A stretch of DNA of 64,000 nt, from positions 124,001 through 188,000 of the forward strand of contig JAIWNI010000052.1 of assembly GCA_025331435.1 (NCBI GenBank). Direction: 5' to 3'. Under the pieces are notes generated by a model. The model was not told where the DNA came from. It saw only the letters and a program-made list of their open reading frames with translations, and searched no databases. Shown one piece after another: positions 11,767 to 23,650 of this stretch. Both the position numbers and the translations under genes were made by a program. Each line of letters opens with the position of its first letter. Position 1 is the stretch's first letter. The DNA comes from Choanephora cucurbitarum (lineage: Eukaryota; Mucoromycota; Mucoromycetes; Mucorales; Choanephoraceae).

Positions 11767-13548
11767 TAAATCCACTTTAAACTCTTATCATCATCTTTCT
11801 TGTTCTCTACTGTCTTGCGACTCAAGACCTCCAAGACCTTTTGCTTAACACCTTGCTTTCCTTGACGTTCTCTGACAAGGTAATCAACAATCTGTTGACG
11901 GTTAAGCGCATATCGACCAGCATCAGCAGCCTCACCAGTCACGACACGCTTGATGTCTTCTTCAGAGGGTAACATGTATTTACGGTGAGGATACTTTTTG
12001 TAGTCACGGTTCGATAACAGTTCAAGACGTTGAGGAGAAGGTGAGTCAAAGTAATCTTTCTTGATCTGAAGATCATCCACTTGACTCAACTGCTTGGGTT
12101 CCCAGTTAGGCTTAGAGCGTGTGACCAAGGTGGCAGTGACACCCTCGGCAAAATCATGAGCCTGTAAGAACTTTTGAACAAGATGATACTCCATCTTGAA
12201 ACACTGAGCTAAACTCAAGGTAGCACCATTACGTATCTGTTGAAGAGTGACCTTGAGGGAGGTAGGTGACATGGCATGCAACAGATCCAAGGTCTCCTTG
12301 GCCCAGTCCGAGTTTTCCTTCTCCAGTGCCTCCACAATCTCGCCCACAGTATCGTACTTGAAGCAACGGTCTATGGCCTCACGTTCACCAGCAAGTGAGA
12401 ACAGAGGTTCAGTCTCGAGTTCGGCAGAGAATTCCTCAATGGCCTGGTTGACCATCTCGTGTGTGGCATGATCCAGTTCGGCCAAACGTGCCTCAAGTGC
12501 ACTCAAGCGAGAGTGAGGGACATAGTGAGTGGCGATACCTGCATAAAAGACATCTGTGCCCTTGAGACGCTTACCGGTCAAGCCCAAATAAGTACCCAAT
12601 TGACCATCTAAGCGAGACAAGAAGAAGGAACCACCTACTTCAGGTAAGAAACCGATACCTGTCTCAGGCATGGCAAACAAGGTATTTTCAGTAGCAATAC
12701 GGAAAGGTGCATGCACTGAAAGACCAACACCACCACCCACTTATAAGAAGAGAGTATGAGTTATCTCTGTTTTCAAATGCTTATGACAACACTTACTGGT
12801 GATACCATCCATGATGGCTACATAGGGTGTTTCAAGTGTACCAATCAAATGATCCAATTGATATTCTTCTTCAAAAAACTTGGAAGCATTAGGATCATTG
12901 GCCTGAGCTAAATCCACCACAGCTATAGAGAGCAAACATCAATAGGCTGTCATCCTTTATTCATCTTTGTCCTTACTTTTGACGTCACCCCCTGCACAAA
13001 ATCCTTTTCCACCAGAACTCTTTAATAAAATGACTTTGGCTAAATCAGACTTTTCCCACGCCTAAAAAAGAAGATGAACAAAAAAAAGAATCTACGCGTT
13101 ACAAGGATGTTACTTACTTGAAGTTCAGGCTTAATAGCACGCACCATATCCAAGTTAAGTGCATTCAATTTCTTGGGACGGTTCAAGACAATTTCGCGTA
13201 CTGCCAAATTACTCTTTGTGATGACTTCTGACTACAAAGGGAAATGAGTTATGCGATCCAAAAAAGAAAAGTAATCTTACTTGAATAGCTTCCAAGTTAG
13301 AGGCAGTAGACATCTAAGCAACAGGTGGATGAATTAAAAAAAGAAAAAAAAAAGAAAAGAAAAGCGTTACTTACATGAGCCTGTTTAGGTGTCAACATGC
13401 TCTTGGTTTGTTGAAGACGTCTCATGGCAGTATGGGACATAATAGAACGAGTAGGAATATGAGAAATGACTTGCTTATTATGTGAAATAGCTGAACACAA
13501 AGTACGTCTTTCAGTTAAACTGAATTGTCTCAAAATAAGGCGATTCAT
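11763..13548 (-). CDS. EHD3: 3-hydroxyisobutyryl-CoA hydrolase, mitochondrial
   Basis: Six exons: 13375..13548, 13281..13313, 13118..13231, 12977..13061, 12797..12922, 11763..12739; 502 aa, close to yeast Ehd3. A crotonase-fold thioesterase of valine catabolism that releases 3-hydroxyisobutyrate from its CoA ester. Seen are VLNRPKKLNALNLDM, the oxyanion-hole segment SSGGKGFCAGGDVK, ITMGGGVGLSVHAPFRIATE, and MPETGIGFLPEVGGSFFLSR with the catalytic Glu/Asp region. The first ~55 residues are Arg/Ser/Thr-rich and nearly acid-free (MNRLILRQFSLTERR), as in mitochondrial targeting peptides. The stop codon (11763-11765) overlaps that of the opposing gene, so the 3' UTRs must overlap. Confidence 0.95.
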
Positions 13549-13624
13549 GATAGAAATTAAAAAAGAAAAAAAAAGATGAATTTGACAGACTCACTTTTTT
13601 TTTTCTTTCTTCTTACTTTCTCTA

Positions 13625-13634
13625 GGGGGGGGGG
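13625..13634. repeat. Homopolymer G10 (C10 on the sense strand of the hydrolase gene)
   Basis: Ten consecutive G, about 77 bases upstream of the hydrolase ATG. On that gene's sense strand it is a C run beside pyrimidine-rich DNA. Confidence 0.9.
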
Positions 13635-13680
13635 CAATAAGGATAGGTTTGTGTGACCTTGTTTTTATATATAAAAAAAA

Positions 13681-13692
13681 GGGGGGGGGGGG
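13681..13692. repeat. Homopolymer A/G12 tract
   Basis: Eight A's are followed directly by twelve G's. On the minus strand it is C12 T8, about 52 bases downstream of the stop codon of the 13.7-14.4 kb gene. It is prone to sequencing-length error. Confidence 0.9.
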
Positions 13693-13743
13693 ATTGCATT
13701 TACAGAATAGAAAAATTTACAAAATGAATAAGCATAATAGGAA

Positions 13744-14396
13744 TCAATATTTTACAGGGCTTGAGAGTGCTTCTTGACCCTCTTGAATCATGGATTTCAG
13801 TCTTTCTTCCATCCTAAGCAAAACTTCATCTTCTTCTTTGGGAACCTTATTGACGGGTAATGACTGTGTTCTTTTCTTTTCGCGTTTCAAATGATGATCC
13901 CGTGCATGCGGCTTAAAGATAAAAATAAGTTAAAATAGAAAGAAACATTGAATTCACTTACCAAGACAGTAGAACAAGTACGTTTCTTGACAGGCAACAT
14001 ACTGTGTTGTTCTGCCCATGCCTGTGTTCTCTTTCGTTTATCTTCCTCTGACTGTTCTGAAAAACTCTTTCTGTGATGCTTGTGATAATGATGATGTAAT
14101 ACAGATGACTGATCCGTACTTGCAGATAACGGAATGAGTGGTACTTGGTTGGGGGAATGTGTGTTGGTCAAGAGATTGCCTGTGAGATAACTATAGGCAG
14201 TGATAGCAATGGCTGAAGTGAAGATGAGAGCATCTAACAGTCTTGAGAAGATCTGTTCAAATGAAGAACTACTGGATGTGGTAGAAAGTGAGGATGTACT
14301 GAGGCTATCTACAGTGGAAGGTGGATAATAGAAACGACGATAAAAGGCTGACATTCGATGAGAAGATTCACGGTTCATTGTACAGACATGGATCAT
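13744..14396 (-). CDS. Hypothetical single-pass membrane protein, 200 aa
   Basis: Two exons, 13962..14396 and 13744..13911, joined in phase through a GTAAGT/TTTAAG intron. After a Ser/Thr-rich N-terminus comes one hydrophobic segment (LLDALIFTSAIAITAYSYL, about residues 53-71). A His-rich run (HHHYHKHHRK) and a long basic/acidic, probably coiled C-terminus (EEDEVLLRMEERLKSMIQEGQ) follow. There are in-frame alternative starts at MNRESS (residue 7) and MSAFYRR (residue 15). Family not recognised. It is divergent from the carnosine methyltransferase-like gene, 247 bases apart. Confidence 0.72.
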
Positions 14397-14574
14397 ACTC
14401 TTATGTTTAAAAAAAAGAAAAAAGAAAAAAACAACAAAAAAAAAAGGTGATGTTTATATAGGTTATCACGCGCAACTATTTGCGGAGTAGTTTACAATAA
14501 ACAAAAAGCATTAAAAATTGTTAAAAAAAAAAAAAGGGTTTCGTGAAGGTGTCACAGTCTGACATGTGAAAGCA

Positions 14575-14585
14575 CCCCCCCCCCC
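14575..14585. repeat. Homopolymer C11 followed by a CT repeat
   Basis: Eleven C's followed by CTCTCTCT, 58-68 bases upstream of the methyltransferase-like start codon, on its sense strand. Confidence 0.9.
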
Positions 14586-14643
14586 TCTCTCTCTTCAGTG
14601 GCTTATCAGTGTTCTTTTTCTCTCTCTCTTTTTTTTTTATACC

Positions 14644-16219
14644 ATGTCAACGGGTGACCATCACCAACACTATGAAACAGCTGAAGACCCTACTCAGTCT
14701 GAACAATTTCATCTGGTCAAGGTGATAACTGCCTTTGCTTACTATAAACGATACGCGTTAAATCATAATCACCGAAGAAGACGCGATTATCATGCTCTTC
14801 CTGAACACCATAAAAAGTTAATTCCACATTATCTTGAAAAGCTAGATAATGTAGATCATCGTATTGAACAGAATATGCACTTTATTCGTCATATTGTAAA
14901 GAGTGCCAGTATGTTCTTGGAAGGTCAAGACCCTATGATGGCTGTGGCTCAACAACAACAACAACAACAACAACAGACAGTAAAGCATCAAACAAAGGCT
15001 ATGACACGTCTATTGACTCATCATTTGGTAGAATAAACCACCTGTTACACCCATGGATATGGATAAAGTCAAGAGTACCCTGAAACAGTTTGTTCGAGAT
15101 TGGTCTGCAGAGGTAAGAGGTAGTTGCAGTATCAAGAGTATAGGTCAATAACGTACTTTCTTAAGGGAGAACATGAGCGTAAGGTGACTTATGATCCTAT
15201 CATTCAAGAATTAGATAGGCTCTATAGAATGCCTATAGAGGAAAGGTAAACTCAGAAATGATAAGCCCCTAATGGACCACTCATTATCACTCAAGAGGAC
15301 ATATTCGTGTACTTGTGCCAGGTGCAGGTTTAGGACGTTTAGCCTTTGATATTGCTAAAGCAGGTAAACAATAGATGACTTTGACTGAAATGATAGGGAC
15401 TGAATTTAATTTTGATTTCAGGATTTAGTTGTCAAGGTAATTTATTATGAAGTGCACATAGCATGACTCATCATTTCTTACTATTTCTCTCTAAGGAAAC
15501 GAATTTTCGTATTATATGGTAAAATGAATGCATCTTTCACTATTTTTAAGGGAAACTAACATAAAAAAAACAAAAAGCTTTTTGCATCTCATTTCGTTTT
15601 AAATAGGTAAGATCGATTGAATGTCCGACAGAATCACTGATTTGATTATTTTTTAAAGATTGACAAAACCTCAAGAATTCAGTATTTACCCATTCATTCA
15701 TTCATTCTCGAATATCACGCTGGATGAAAAGCAATTGGCTCCTGTCATGATTCCAGATATCTTACCAGCCAGTCTACCAGCCACAGTTGATTTCTCTATG
15801 GTAGCTGGTGATTTTGTGGAGGTCTATGGTACTCAAGAGAACAATCAAGGTGCTTGGGATGTGATTGTGACCTGTTTCTTTATCGATACTGCCAAGAATA
15901 TCATTGAATATATGGAAGTAATCCATAAGGCTCTGAAGCCAAATGGCACCTGGATCAATATCGGTCCTTTACTCTATCATTTTGAAGATTCCACTCAAGG
16001 TGATTCATCTATTGAACTCAGTCTAGATCAAGTAAAACAAGTGGCTCAAAAGATAGGCTTTGAATTCAAGGTAATATCTTTTGTTGTTTTTTATAAGCAA
16101 ATACTGATAGTTACTATATATAGAAAGAAAGTATGGTATCTACTACATATACATCTAATCCAGATGGTATGTTGAAATATGTATATAACAGTGCATTCTG
16201 GACTGCAGTTAAACTATAA
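14644..16219 (+). CDS. Carnosine N-methyltransferase-like SAM methyltransferase (N2227 family)
   Basis: Nine exons: 14644..14979, 15032..15112, 15166..15245, 15296..15363, 15422..15436, 15496..15518, 15578..15606, 15659..16070, 16124..16219; 379 aa. The N-terminal helical region (AFAYYKRYAL, LPEHHKKLIPHYLEKLD) is typical of CARNMT1 and yeast YNL092W. Exons 4-7 encode the SAM site VLVPGAGLGRLAFDIAKAG and the family signature GNEFSYYM..ASHFVLNR. The end (YTSNPDGMLKYVY..FW) also fits. Exons 5 and 6 are only 15 and 23 bases yet carry conserved residues. A CAA-coded run of nine Gln (14950-14976) sits at the end of exon 1. The fungal substrate is unknown; histidine-containing dipeptides are the vertebrate substrate. 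The first intron removes a stretch that otherwise looks like a frameshift. Confidence 0.88.
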
Positions 16220-17097
16220 TAATATTTTTTGACATTCATATCCTCTTTCTTGAGATAATGTACATAATACATCGTTCTTTCTTTTACTGAAATATGCAAC
16301 AGACTAATCTATCTTTTAAATGCTTGTTTGTTTTTATTATTATTTTCTACTAACCAGGCTAATAAGATAAGATAGGTATTTGTCAATAACAAAGTGATCA
16401 CCTGTCAATAGGTGCCCAAGAGACATGGCCTTTTTTTTTGTTCAAAAAAAGAGAGAGCATGTTCTTTGTTACTGATATAGTGATGTCGATTTACTTCTTT
16501 TATTTTAGATACATTCAACAGTCTCTCTCTTTCAGGCTATTCTTGAGGAAATCTAAACCAATGCTAGTTTGACATAGCTTCCATTTGAAAAGCTATAAGA
16601 ACAGATTGAAATGACTTTTTATAATGAATTTAGATCTCTTGCTTCAGTAACAAACCAACTGTTTATACAAAAGAATGATTTACTTGGTTCATAAAAATAA
16701 CTGTTGTAAATCAAATAAAAAAGAGAGACAACGTAATACAACAAGTGATTCGTTTAGGTGCATTGCATAGGAGTAATACAGCAGATGGTCTATTTTTAAT
16801 TATGCTACAGCAAAAACAAACAAATGCATCACCTTATGTTGATAGCAACTCTTTTGTTCAACTCTCATTTATTCATGGCTACAATTCTGTATTATAGCTG
16901 GTCTTTCCTAACTAACAGAAAGACGGTTTAGAGTTTTTTTTTGGTAGAATGAAAGAGAGAGCATTCATGCTGTGGGTGTATCAAGTCTTTTTTGATAAAG
17001 CAAACTCAGCCAGTGACGTCGAAAAAGAACATTTTGCAGGGTTTTGAAAAAATAAAAAAATAACTCCATTCCTCTTTTCCACTTACATTAAAGCGTC
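16220..17097. other. Intergenic, no gene seen
   Basis: 878 AT-rich bases. I find no extended reading frame, tRNA-like or repeated structure. A TGACGTC (near 17014), an ATF/CREB-like half palindrome, lies about 80 bases upstream of the NDUFA5-like start codon. Confidence 0.5.
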
Positions 17098-17525
17098 ATG
17101 CACTTCACTCGCTCTCTCTTCCAAGCTGTTACCAAGGTAAGATATACACATAGTCTAGATGAACCAACTAAATAAAGAGCATTTAGGTCTCTACCGGTAT
17201 CGCTGGTGTTCGTGTTCACCCCAACCCTCGCCCTCATCTGATTCAGACTTACACCAACACACTCGAGACATTATCTCGCTTGCCTGCTACAGCTGTTTAC
17301 AGACAGGCTACTGAATCTCTTGTTCAACAACGCTTATCTATTGTCGAATCCACTGAGAACATTGCAGAGATCGAATCAAAGATCAATGTTGGTCAGATTG
17401 AAGAAGTCATTCATCAGGCTGAAGACGAATTGAGCTTGGCATCAAAGATGGAAGAATGGAAGGCTTGGGAACCACTTGAAACTCCCATTCCTGAAGGTCA
17501 ATGGGTTTATCCTACCAAAGATTAA
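17098..17525 (+). CDS. NADH dehydrogenase 1 alpha subcomplex subunit 5 (complex I, ETC_C1_NDUFA5)
   Basis: Two exons, 17098..17136 and 17187..17525, giving 125 aa. An accessory subunit of the peripheral arm of respiratory complex I. The start MHFTRSLFQAVTKVSTGIAGV leads into VHPNPRPHLIQTYTNTL, which matches the family. LPATAVYRQATESLVQQRLSIVE, the IEEVIHQAEDELSLASKMEEW helix and the end WEPLETPIPEGQWVYP are also as expected. The short basic N-terminus may serve as import signal. Confidence 0.93.
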
Positions 17526-17870
17526 ATGACTTGAACCCTTGATCACCTCACCTCTCTTCTTTATTCATGCACCTAAACTCTCTCTCTCTTCTTGGCCAAA
17601 AAAAAAGGGAGGAAACATGTACAACTTTATTTCTTTTTTTTTAGTTATTTACTATTACAAGCTATTAAAAGAAAGAGAAATTATTGATATCTGGGATATG
17701 TATACCTAAGCTGTGTGTGTACATCTCTCTCTCTCTCTCTTTCTCTGTTATATTATTACAAGCAATAGGTTGATATAATACGATAATGGAATTGAAAATA
17801 TACCTCTTGGAAGAGAAGCATATCTATACATATATATGTGTGTGTAAAATAGGAAGAAGGGGGGGGGGAT
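17526..17870. other. Intergenic with simple repeats
   Basis: 345 bases between the NDUFA5-like stop and the convergent permease stop. It holds a (CT)n run near 17727-17742, a (TG)n run near 17839-17845 and G10 at 17859-17868. The G run lies two bases from the permease stop codon, so it is C10 on the permease sense strand. No gene is seen. Confidence 0.6.
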
Positions 17871-19468
17871 TTACAATTTGTAGATTAAAGATTTGTTTTG
17901 TTGATCAGTCAAATCATCAGCGACATCATAAGTTTCATTAGAAGGATTGGCAAGTCGCTTCTTGTTCTCTCTTGCCATGATTTGTCGAACAAAGAACAAC
18001 ATGAGAATGACAGCACCATTACCAATACAGTAGACAATCATGCCTGTCTTATAGATAGGAGCTTCTTTTTCAAGCATGACAAGAGGACCAACGAAATTAC
18101 CGATAGTAAAGAAGATCATGTACATGGCATTATAGAAAATCTTCTTGGTATAGCCTGTCACATTAGCACTGACAATCGTCAACAGAATAACAGCCGTTCC
18201 ATTCATTGCCCAGGCCAAAAAGTAACCCAACAGTTTGATGGCTGAATTAGGAAGGACTGCCAAAAGAATGACACCCACCAGAGAGATGGTAGAGGATACG
18301 GCTGCAGCAAGATAGAGTTGTCCTGTCTTACGGGCAATCAGAACGGCAATACCACAAAACAGGGCAGATGAAAAACCACTGGGCACTTGAAGTAAAATAG
18401 AATTTTGTTTCTATTGTTCAATTGAGGAGTGTTAATAAAAAAAAAGAGTTCATGTTCTTATCACTTTACATCAAAACCAAGACTGTTGACCAACAGAGTA
18501 CTGAATACCACAAGACCACCTGTATGAAGATTGTTACAGAAGGTAGATAGACAGACAAGCCATAAGCGAGGTTCCCTAAGGGCTTCCCAGATATGAGATT
18601 TCTTGACTTCATAGACACGGACAACAGCATTATCACGGGTTCTTTCTTTCACAATCTCCTTTTCTTCTTCTGTCAGACGGAACATAAAGGAGTTGGGTGA
18701 ATCGGGCAAGAAGAAGAAGACGAGGACACCGAAAAGGACGGTAAGAGCACCCCAGATGATATAAGGCCACTTCCAGGATGCAATGCCTCTTGCATTATTG
18801 ATATATGAAATACCATAGGCACATGCTGCACCCACCATGGTACCTGCACCATTACTATTTTATAAGAAATAAGATGAGTCTATTTTATTCAGTCGATAGG
18901 ACAGAAAAGGTTACCTTAGCCAAAGGAACCCATAAGCAGCTGATTGTTCTGATCTTCGATAGACAGTATTTAAAATGATCAACAGACATGGATAACAGCC
19001 TGCTTCAAATAGACCCAGCAGTGTTCTTAGAGCAGCCAGTTGAGCAAAGTTTGTACAGAGAGCGGTGCATGCCATGACAATGCCCCATAGGACAAGCAAG
19101 ATACCAAGGTATTTAGCAACAGGTATCTTTTGGATAAGGTAATTATTAGGAAGTTGGAATGCAATGTAGCCCAGGTAAAAGAAGGAACCTAACCAACTGT
19201 ATTGGCTACCAGTCAGATGTGTATCACTTATCAGGCCCAAGACGGCAGAAATACTGAGGGTTGATTTGTCTACAAACTGAATAAAGACAATGGCACCGAC
19301 AAAGGGCAGTAAGGTATAATTGATTTTTCGAACAAGACGCTTCTCTGCTTCACTCTTGATAAATGGTGCTTGATGATTAGATCGGACATCATCATCACTC
19401 AATTCGCCTCTGTTAGTATCCACACTAGCTGCTTTTTCATCTGTATATGTTTCTTTATGTATAGACAT
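17871..19468 (-). CDS. MFS transporter, allantoate permease/anion:cation symporter (Dal5-like) family
   Basis: Three exons, 18915..19468, 18470..18854 and 17871..18410; 492 aa. It has about 12 hydrophobic segments in the usual 6+6 arrangement with a central hydrophilic loop (LTEEEKEIVKERTRDN). Family marks are FVDKSTLSISAVLGL in TM1, WLGSFFYLGYIAFQLPNNYLIQ, GLFEAGCYPCLLIILN and WKWPYIIWGALTVLFG. A cytosolic hydrophilic N-terminus of about 50 residues precedes TM1. Relatives import organic anions such as allantoate, ureidosuccinate, nicotinate or pantothenate; the substrate here cannot be told. Its upstream region is the longest gene-free stretch in the window. Confidence 0.85.
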
Positions 19469-21316
19469 GATGATAGTAAATAAGTAGTTTAAAGAAAAAA
19501 AAAAAAAAAAAGAAAAAGGACACAGAAGGATCAGTTTAAATACTTTTTTAAAACCAAAACAAACTGGGTGAGAAGATCTTTGAGCTTTCTACTTTCGAAT
19601 CCAAGTAAATCAAACAGACTCTATTTTCATCTCCTTAGTTTAAACTATATTTGCTAGAATGGTTGTTACGCATGAACACAAAACTATTTTTTTTTCTTTC
19701 CCGGCCAACTGATCGAAAAAGGTGGGGGGAAAGATTTGTTCTTTTTTAAATGACTTCTCACGAACGATAGAGATAAGGTAATATGAATTCCCTCCCCCAA
19801 AACATGCATTCTTAAGGTCATCACGGATGTTGTTTTAGGTAGAAGGGTCTATTTCTTAACCTGAAATGCCCGTGTGAGTTAATGAAAAAAGCTGGGATGG
19901 TGCTTTATTGGTCAGAAGGAAATCTATTAAAGGATGATGGTTGGTGCTACAATCAATTAGAATTTACACGATGACGTTAAAACAAGGTACTCTTGTCACA
20001 AGCTTAACCTATTAACCTTTAAAAGAAACAGTGCTAAAACAGAATGACTTCAAAGGTACCTTTGACATAAGAAGAGCTAAAAAGAAAAAGAGAAACTATC
20101 TCATTAAGAAAAAAAAAAAGAGGTCGTTGGAAAAGTGCTACCTTCCAAGTATTCTATTGACACTCATATAGGCTATTGGTTTCATGAAAAAAGAACGGGA
20201 GGTGTGTGTAATATTCTCAAACCTATTTTGTTATGATGTGGGGAAATTATACAACATGATCCGGATAACAGGGCTCCGTTAGATATCATAGCGAATCAAG
20301 CCACACTACATATAAAGGTCTTTAAGTGAAAAAGTTGACATTTCCACTGACTAAGCGGTTTTCTCGTGTAGTCTTTTTTAAAAAAAAGAGTTCTTATTGT
20401 ACTTTATGTTCTAGCATTTTCATTTTTTTTTCTCATGTCCGAAATTAAGTTTTCATGCAACTACAGAAAACATTGATAACTGGCTTATCTCTCATTCTTT
20501 TTTTTTCTCTCTTTTACTTTCCTTTTCTCTTTTTCCTTCTTTCTTTTACTAACAGTTCTTTATGTATGCTCACATAAGCATTAGACGGTTACATATAGGG
20601 TAACCTTCCATTTTGTTGAGTTGATCTCAAGATCTCTCTTTCATTTGGCCTTTTCTCTCTTTCTTAATTACGCTGGATCAACCAGTATTCAGTTGAGTTT
20701 TCTCCTTCTAAATGTGGTACATATTTAATGCCTTTTGATTCTATCGTACTGTGTTGAGCTTTTTGATTGGTTCACTTGTTGTTATGGTGAAACCAAAATA
20801 AGGAAAATGGCAATTATACTCTATTGCTTTAAGGAACATCACAAATAAAGTAGAAACAGGTGGGCTTAGTGTGACCACCTTACAGATCAATTAGTAAAAA
20901 GAGAAAAAAAAAAGAAAAGTGAACTGATAAATAAGCCATAACGATTTATCTCACTTTGATCTCTTTGCTTAGAAACCGAAAGAAATATTTTTTTTTCTTT
21001 TCCAGGCTATTTCTGATTTTGTGTAACGACGCGTTAATTTTAGACAATTTTACAAAGATGGATGGTGCGACAAAATATATCCAAGTGTAACAACCAATAG
21101 AAAATCATAGCACAACTATGCAATTGCGTGATTTTTTTTTTTTGGTAAAGAGAGTGTCTTTTTTTTTATTATGAAGTTTTGTCAGGATACTGTACAAAGA
21201 CAAAGGAAAAGTAGAAAAGAAGGAATTAAACTATTTCAAATATTAAGGTTATTGTGGGCTTATGTATGATTATATTATGATTTTTTGGTGGTCCGACAAG
21301 AAAAAAAAATTAGAGA
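19469..21316. other. 1.85 kb intergenic region, no gene seen
   Basis: Upstream of the Dal5-like permease and downstream of a GPI-type protein gene, both on the minus strand. AT-rich with many poly-A/T runs. No coding frame, tRNA or long repeat was recognised. GATAA/TTATC words occur (for example 19772-19777, 20264-20268, 20475-20479 with 20484-20489), but not more often than expected in AT-rich DNA. Confidence 0.5.
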
Positions 21317-21954
21317 TTAGAACATGTAAGCCAAAGCAGCAACACCAGCAAGAGAGACAATGGCCTTGGTTGTCAAACCAGGTGCCATTGAAGCAACATC
21401 GCTTGAGGGCTTGAAGACAGAAGCAGTGGGGGCGGCAGAAGAACCAGTACCAGCAGCGGAGCTAGCACTAGGGGTAGAAGCGACAGGCAAGACATTGATA
21501 GGGACATCAAGGTGAGTGTTGGTGAGAGTGTCAAGGAAGACGACATTGTATGTACCAGGAGTGACAGTGCTGGGAATGTTGTAGTTTACAGAGTGCTCGT
21601 AGTAAGTGACATTGCCATTTTGTTTAGCACTGGCACTTGTCTTGGAGACATCCACAGAGGAGGAAATAACATAGCTAACATTGCTTGAAGTGGCAGAAGT
21701 GAGTGAGATAGTAAGCTGAGGAACTGATCTCATCATGTTAGGTACACTCTTCAATCACCTTTGATTTCTCTCTTTTTCTTACCTGTAGGAACAGTATCAA
21801 AGAGTTGAATGGTACAAGGCAAGACTTGACCAGCAACATAGGGACCATTAGAGACAGGGCTACTGACATTATAGTTCTGCATAGGAGCAGTCAATTGTGC
21901 AGCAACACCTGAGGCGGCCAAAACAATACCAGAAACAGCAGTAAAGAATTTCAT
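21317..21954 (-). CDS. Secreted, probably GPI-anchored Ser/Thr-rich cell-surface protein
   Basis: Two exons, 21783..21954 and 21317..21723 (58-base intron with a CTAAC branch), giving 192 aa. I chose the ATG at 21954 because it gives a signal peptide (MKFFTAVSGIVLAASGVAA). The middle (about 20-125) looks like a beta-sandwich domain with VSNGPYVAGQVLPCTIQLF and TPGTYNVVFLDTLT. This suits the fungal Ser-Thr-rich GPI-anchored/Kre9-Knh family, though that placement is tentative. A Ser/Ala/Thr linker follows, then a hydrophobic C-terminal tail (AIVSLAGVAALAYMF) preceded by small residues, as for GPI attachment. Likely cell wall or plasma membrane. It is next to a second GPI-type gene. Confidence 0.8.
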
Positions 21955-21999
21955 CTTGAATATAAACAAATAAGCACTGAAAGAACTTCTCTTCAAAAA

Positions 22000-22030
<31 letters not shown>

Positions 22031-22239
22031 GAAAGTGATAAAAAGAGGGGGTTTTAAATAGCCACAAGAGTTATTTTCTCCTTAACAAAAATAGATCAAC
22101 TTCTTTGTGTTTCTACGGTGGGACAAACTTATTTTTTTTTTTGTGTTTATTCTTATTTTGCCATTATCATTATAAAGAAAAGTACGGATTAGAAAAAAAA
22201 GGGGGTGGAGATGATAAAAGAGAAGGAGGGATACTTTGA

Positions 22240-23111
22240 CTAATTTAGGATACCTCCAAAAACTGCTGTAATTAATACTGAAAATACGATACTGCTAATA
22301 CCGGAAACAATGTGTGTGCTTCCACTAATTGCAGCTGCACCATTACTGGAACTAGGAGGAGGGATCACGGAACCGCTTGGCTTGGCTGCAATACTACTGG
22401 CTGCAACAGCAACAGAGTTTGATGAAGGGCGAACGGCATTTACAGAGGAACTAGACCCTGTTGCAGCGGAAGATGCTGCTATTGATGCGGATGCTAATGA
22501 GGAGGATTTTCCGTTAGTTAAGGGATCAAATGTGAAAAATCTAGAATAGTCGAAATACATACCACTAGCCACTTGACTTATAGAACCAGAGGCAGCAGAT
22601 GATACAGCAGGCAAGGCTCCAGAAGAAACAGAAGCAACAGATGAAGCAGCAGATGAAGCAGCAACGGAAGCAACAGCGGAAGAAACGGCATTGGCAGCGA
22701 CAGAAGCAGAAGCAGTTGCAGCAGCACTGACACTGGATATTCTGCTAGCACCGAGAACAGAAGTAGCAGCATGTGAAGCAGAAGCACTTACTTCAATGGC
22801 AGCACTAGAAGAGGCAGCAGCAGTAGCATCATTGGTAGAATCCGTAGCATGAGGAGTTGCAGCAACAGCAGCATCACTTGTAGCAGTAACACCACTGTCT
22901 GTTGTACTTCTCCACCAGTAGATGTCAGTAACACCAGTAGGAAGAGTATGTGTTGTGACAGCAGCTGAGGCACTATCTACTAACGACAAAAAAAAATGAC
23001 ATGTTAAGATGATGATAACTTAAATTCACTAAAAGTCTTACCTTGAGCAAGTACGGTTAGTTGCTGCAAAGACAAACCAACTATGAAAGACAAGGCAATG
23101 GAAGATTTCAT
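22240..23111 (-). CDS. Secreted Ser/Ala-rich, probably GPI-anchored protein
   Basis: Two exons, 23042..23111 and 22240..22979; 269 aa. A signal peptide (MKSSIALSFIVGLSLQQLTVLAQ) is followed by a very Ser/Ala/Val/Thr-rich region with few other residues. Within it is one more ordered island (MYFDYSRFFTFDPLTNG) near residues 160-180. The end is hydrophobic (GISSIVFSVLITAVFGGIL), as in GPI-anchored proteins. Low complexity prevents family assignment; a mannoprotein-like wall component is the simplest reading. The Ala-rich composition makes other frames open by chance. Confidence 0.75.
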
Positions 23112-23650
23112 TAGGAGTGTTGTTATTCTGAGATGAGAGAATGAAAGAGAAGAGAGAGAGAGAAATAGAATCCAGATCGAAACTATGGTTATTTATATCA
23201 AATGAAGTGATCTCTCCTTATCCTACAAATGATATGTGTGTGTGTATTCCCCTCTCTCTCTCTCTTTTTTTCTCTCTCGTCTTCCCCTTGAGGGAGGATA
23301 GAACGGAGAAGGGAGGGAGATCAAAGAGAGCGCGAGACATAAATAGAGAAAGTATCGTATCCACTGCAGGGATCGACAAAACCAAATAAATAACAACAGC
23401 TTGAAAAATTGATTGTCAGAAGAAGATAGTATAAGAGAAAGATGTTTATTTTGGATGCTATATTTACATTGACAGATTGTACAAGATATAATAGTAGTAA
23501 GAAAATAAGACTTTTCTTTCACTGTTAGTGCATCATTTGAACAATATGTCAAGCAAATATAATTAAAAAGAGAAAAACGCCCTCAGCACCAACGATGATC
23601 ACGAAGAAAAAATATTATTTCAGATGCAGTGATGATATGTATAGATAAAC
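23112..23650. other. Intergenic, no gene seen
   Basis: 539 bases. The part next to the 22-23 kb gene is rich in GA/CT simple sequence (23140-23330), including a TG/CT stretch near 23236-23280. No RNA gene or coding frame is supported. Confidence 0.5.

Noticed and set aside
15000..15060. Apparent frameshift and stop in the CARNMT-like gene after the poly-Gln run
   Set aside because: A 52-base intron (14980-15031, GTAAAG...GGTAG) in phase 0 restores the frame exactly and removes the stop.
19772..20951. GATAA/TTATC words as nitrogen-regulation (AreA-type) sites upstream of the Dal5-like permease
   Set aside because: By my estimate the number seen is about what an AT-rich 1.85 kb region gives by chance.
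22578..22973. Leu-rich frames overlapping the Ser/Ala-rich surface protein
   Set aside because: They are out-of-frame translations of TCT/GCT/GCA repeats.
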